Positions 61,075 through 64,000 of a stretch of 64,000 nucleotides of DNA are shown piece by piece. The notes beneath the pieces were generated by a model that was not told the DNA's origin, made no database searches, and saw only the letters and a list, made by a program, of their open reading frames with translations. This stretch comes from Ruthenibacterium sp. GTDB lineage: Bacteria; Bacillota; Clostridia; Oscillospirales; Ruminococcaceae. Each line of letters opens with the position of its first letter. Within the stretch, counting starts at the first letter, position 1. The DNA lies in NCBI GenBank assembly GCA_020025235.1, contig JAHHSL010000005.1, positions 4,011 through 68,010 on the forward strand, in the 5' to 3' direction. Both the position numbers and the translations under genes were made by a program.

Positions 61075-63693
61075 ATGGGCGAACTGTTTTTGATGACCGT
61101 GAACCGGAGCGTTTCGGCTTCGTGGCTGATCCTTGCCGTTATCCTTCTGCGTCTTGTACTGAAAAAGGCGCCGAAATGGATCAGCTGTGCCCTCTGGGCG
61201 CTGGCGGCGGTGCGCCTGCTGTGCCCGGTTTCGATCGAAAGCACGCTGAGCCTTGTGCCCGGCGCGCAGGTTTTCCCGCAGCAGGCGGTCGCCGGGGCGC
61301 CGTCTGACGTGCACACCGGCCTTGCGGCTGTGGAAAAACCGGTGAACGGCTATCCCGTCGGCGGGCACTTTGGCGGCGCACCGGCTGCAGCGGGCGGGGG
61401 CTTTGACGTCACCGCCGTGCTGGGCATGGTCTGGATTTGCGGCATGCTGGTGTTGGCGGCATATGCATGCATCAGCTATTACCGGCTTTACAGACAGGTG
61501 CGCGTATCCCTGCGGCTGCAGGATAACATCCGGCTGTGCGATGAAATCGCGGCGCCGTTCATCCTTGGGGTGCTGCGCCCGCAGATCTACATTCCTTCCG
61601 GCACGCCGGAAAGCCGCATGGGATACATCATCGCGCATGAACAGGCGCATTTGAAGCGCCGGGATCACTGGTGGAAGCCGCTGGGCTTTCTGGTGCTGAC
61701 GCTTCACTGGTTCAATCCGCTGGTGTGGGCGGGGTACATCCTTCTGTGCCGCGATATCGAGCTGGCGTGCGATGAAAAGGTGATCCAAAGCCTTGGCAGG
61801 GCGCAAAGCATCGCCTATTCCGAAGCGCTGCTTTCGTGCAGTGTAAAGCGGAAAACCATTCAGGTCTGCCCGCTTGCGTTTGGCGAAGTGGGGGTAAAGG
61901 AACGCGTGAAGCGGGTGCTGAACTACAAAAAGCCTGCATTCTGGGTCGTGGCGGCATCTGCTGCGGTATGCGCCGCAACGGCGGTGTGCTTTTTGACGGA
62001 CCCGAAGCCCGCGCGCAGCTTTGCCATGAGCGGCCGGAACGTTTCCGATCTTGACCCGGACGGCATCCTTGCGGGCATTTCTGCGGCACAGGGCGGGCTT
62101 GACCCGGCCGGGATTTACACCGGAACGGATCATTTCGAGCTGATGCTCACGGCGGATTTCGATTGGAAAGAATCCGAGACAGTCCGCTTTTTCTACACCG
62201 AAGAGCAGAAAACATACAGCGCGCAGCTTCGCATTTCTGCCGATGAAAAGCAATGTTTTGTAACGGAGCCAAGCGAATGGATGCAGCAGACGCAGCGTTT
62301 TTCTCTGTACAGTTATCTTTCGGCGGTGAAGGATCTGCCGCAGGAAAAAATCCGCGAAATGGCGCCGGATGCAGACGCATATGCGCTGGAGCTCAAGTAC
62401 GGCGGGACGCCGGAGGAGTTCACGCGCGTGATTTCCTATACGCCACAGGGCGTGCAGGAAACAGCCGCTGGGGCGATGCACCTGCAGCTGCAGCCCCTTC
62501 ACCAAAAGGGCGGTGAGTATCACGGTACAGGCGATGAGGTGATCCACCTGTTTTACGGGGCGGGCACCGAAGAATGGGCAAAGCTGGATCAGGCAGTGTC
62601 CGATGCGATCCTGCACCGTTTTGATCCCGGACAGCCCGACGGGCGCATCCGGGTGGAAAGCCACCGAACGTTTCTTACGTCCGGCCCGTCCGCAGGTGAA
62701 GGCAGCACGATAACCGTATATCTGCTTGCACTGCACGAGAGCTTTTCTGCCGACGCCGACCCCGACAGCCCGACGCAAAGTGTGGACGGCAGCTGTGTTC
62801 CCGCCGCACTGACGTTCCGCATCGGGGCGGACGGGGAGTATCAGCTTGCGGAATATTGGGACCCGCAGACGGGCGGCGAATATGAGGACCTGCGGACAAA
62901 ATTCCCGCAGCAGGCGCAGGAGCAGCTTTTGCGGCAGGAGGAATACGCCGGCGCAATGCGGGCGGAAAACCGCGAAAAAGCACGGGCGCTGCTGGACGGG
63001 CCGGGCAGCGGTGAAACGCGCACAGAAGATCTGCTGAATGTCGTCTGTGCATCGCCGGCGGAAGCTTCCGACCCCGAAACGCATATCCGGGAAAATCCGG
63101 ACGCCTATCAGGAGCTTGTGTCGCGCGGCGACGGGACGCTTGAATATTGCTTTGCACGGTTTTTGTCCGGCGGGCAGACGGATCTGCGCGGGCAGATCAT
63201 GGCGCGGCTGTGTCAGGACATTATGACGCAGCGCGGCGAGCCGATGCTTTCGCCGCAGGATTATGAAAACGGACAGTGGTGGTTTGAACAGTTCTGGCAG
63301 AATGTGAAAAAGACCGCCGGAGAAATAGGCGGGGAGCAGCTGGAAAAGCGTTATCCCGCAGCGCATCTTCTGCAGACGATGCAGACGGTTTCGGCTGAAG
63401 GCGAAATCCTCGGCGTTTATGAGTACGCGGGCGGCGATCCCAAAGCGTCGGCGAGCATCACGCTGTATGAGGACGGGAATTTCCTGTTTTTATTTTCGCC
63501 GATCAGCAACTATATCGGAGACGGGCGCTATACGCTCGAAAATGACCGCCTGACGCTGCATACCTCCGACGGAAAGTTCGTCTATGTTTTCGATGTAAAG
63601 GAAAATCAGCTTATCTTTGACGCCGAAGGATCCTCGGATGCCGTGTGGTTTTCGGGGCTTGAAAACGGTTCGGTGCTGAACAAAAAAGGGTAA
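61075..63693 (+). CDS. BlaR1/MecR1-like M56 metallopeptidase sensor with a long non-PBP C-terminus
   Basis: This 872-residue protein has an N-terminal membrane part with the M56 zinc site IIAHEQAHLKRRDH (His188, Glu189, His192) and the third ligand in CRDIELACDEKVI. One further helix follows near residue 290. The C-terminal ~560 residues are outside the membrane and show no obvious SxxK/KTG penicillin-binding motifs. It is rich in acidic and beta-type sequence and ends with a lipocalin-like repeat (LYEDGNFLFLFSPISNYIGD). It probably senses a cell-wall signal and cleaves the BlaI-like repressor. Confidence 0.85.
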   Translation: MGELFLMTVNRSVSASWLILAVILLRLVLKKAPKWISCALWALAAVRLLCPVSIESTLSLVPGAQVFPQQAVAGAPSDVHTGLAAVEKPVNGYPVGGHFGGAPAAAGGGFDVTAVLGMVWICGMLVLAAYACISYYRLYRQVRVSLRLQDNIRLCDEIAAPFILGVLRPQIYIPSGTPESRMGYIIAHEQAHLKRRDHWWKPLGFLVLTLHWFNPLVWAGYILLCRDIELACDEKVIQSLGRAQSIAYSEALLSCSVKRKTIQVCPLAFGEVGVKERVKRVLNYKKPAFWVVAASAAVCAATAVCFLTDPKPARSFAMSGRNVSDLDPDGILAGISAAQGGLDPAGIYTGTDHFELMLTADFDWKESETVRFFYTEEQKTYSAQLRISADEKQCFVTEPSEWMQQTQRFSLYSYLSAVKDLPQEKIREMAPDADAYALELKYGGTPEEFTRVISYTPQGVQETAAGAMHLQLQPLHQKGGEYHGTGDEVIHLFYGAGTEEWAKLDQAVSDAILHRFDPGQPDGRIRVESHRTFLTSGPSAGEGSTITVYLLALHESFSADADPDSPTQSVDGSCVPAALTFRIGADGEYQLAEYWDPQTGGEYEDLRTKFPQQAQEQLLRQEEYAGAMRAENREKARALLDGPGSGETRTEDLLNVVCASPAEASDPETHIRENPDAYQELVSRGDGTLEYCFARFLSGGQTDLRGQIMARLCQDIMTQRGEPMLSPQDYENGQWWFEQFWQNVKKTAGEIGGEQLEKRYPAAHLLQTMQTVSAEGEILGVYEYAGGDPKASASITLYEDGNFLFLFSPISNYIGDGRYTLENDRLTLHTSDGKFVYVFDVKENQLIFDAEGSSDAVWFSGLENGSVLNKKG

Positions 63694-63730
63694 AAGAAAA
63701 AGCCGTCCCTGCAGAAAGACGGCGGAAAAC

Positions 63731-63780
63731 AAAAAGCACACGCCGCCCGAAGCCAGAACCCCGGGCGGCGTGTGCTTTTT
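63731..63780. terminator. Terminator after the BlaR1-like gene
   Basis: AAAAAGCACACGCCGCCCG and CGGGCGGCGTGTGCTTTTT form a long, perfect stem around a 12-base loop, with T runs possible in both directions. Confidence 0.9.
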
Positions 63781-63904
63781 ATGGAGAAAAAGCGGCTGCG
63801 GCAAAAAGCACGCAGAAAGCATAAAGGCGCAGGCAAGCGAAGAAAAATCCGGAAAACGAAGCTGAATAAAAACTGAATAAAAAATATCGGATGCTGCATT
63901 TTGA

Positions 63905-63945
63905 AAAAGAAAAAGCCCTGAAAACGGCTGTTTTCAAGGCTTTTT
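63905..63945 (-). terminator. Terminator downstream of tRNA-Met
   Basis: AAAAAGCC..TGAAAACGGC and its partner ..TTTTCAAGGCTTTTT form a hairpin. On the minus strand it follows the tRNA and ends in a T run. Confidence 0.75.
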
Positions 63946-63946
63946 A

Positions 63947-64000
<54 letters not shown>

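Noticed and set aside
61012..63366. 784-codon minus-strand open frame over the BlaR1-like gene
   Set aside because: Antisense shadow, rich in Arg/Cys/His with no recognisable domain, while the plus strand has an intact M56 peptidase.
63731..63780. Palindrome resembling an insertion-sequence end or CRISPR repeat
   Set aside because: It occurs once, has a T tail and lies right after a gene, so it is a terminator.

Overview
The window looks like a chromosome segment of a Gram-positive, anaerobic gut-type Clostridia bacterium, probably near Oscillospiraceae/Ruminococcaceae. The signs are strong AGGAGG-type ribosome binding sites, consensus SigA promoters (TTGACA-17 bp-TATAAT), lipoprotein solute-binding proteins, many Gfo/Idh/MocA and AraC/GntR/LysR proteins, and a mucin/glycan-foraging gene content. 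Taxonomy is inferred from content, not from a marker gene. I see no phage, insertion sequence, CRISPR array or rRNA. One tRNA-Met is cut by the right edge.

Layout. 1-4.3 kb: a truncated membrane sensor/regulator divergent from a three-gene sugar ABC importer (binding protein plus two permeases, no ATPase). 4.5-10.4 kb (minus): alpha-galactosidase (GH36) and a nucleoside catabolism set, deoC-deoB-udp, with a GntR/UTRA regulator upstream. 10.5-17.1 kb (minus): GH20 hexosaminidase, creatininase-family protein, small YcxB-like membrane protein, MFS transporter and a GH109-like Gfo/Idh protein. 17.7-27.8 kb (plus): a metallo-beta-lactamase-fold hydrolase, then a compact operon of GH89-like alpha-N-acetylglucosaminidase, AraR-type GntR/LacI repressor, an unassigned TIM-barrel-like protein, two SIS proteins, an unassigned protein, a Gfo/Idh protein and a PfkB kinase.

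28-42.8 kb is more housekeeping-like: LysR and a divergent CPA2 antiporter/MgtC pair; a large membrane protein; an AEC transporter; a TrpXYZ-type ABC importer with two binding proteins, a divergent LysR, and a leader peptide plus terminator that looks like an attenuator; YitT; and divergent cysE/cysK. 42.9-56.7 kb is visibly more AT-rich. It holds a membrane-bound AraC-type regulator divergent from a ten-gene operon: LplB/YtcP/LplA-type importer, Gfo/Idh, TIM-barrel isomerase-like protein, DUF3604 PHP-type protein, cupin, second Gfo/Idh, cytosolic sulfatase and ROK kinase. 56.8-64 kb: a heterodimeric ABC exporter, a BlaI/BlaR1-like regulatory pair and the tRNA.

How it fits together. The clusters at 10.5-27.8 kb (GH20, GH109-like, GH89-like, SIS, PfkB) suggest degradation of GlcNAc/GalNAc-containing host glycans. 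The 45.4-56.7 kb operon has an importer but no classical glycoside hydrolase. Instead it combines oxidoreductases, a TIM-barrel protein, a cupin and an intracellular sulfatase, which suggests a cytosolic pathway for an imported sulfated saccharide, possibly using keto-intermediate (redox) glycoside cleavage. That operon is the best candidate for an undescribed system. The leader-peptide attenuator at 37.1-37.4 kb and two sets of shared operator-like motifs are the best regulatory findings.
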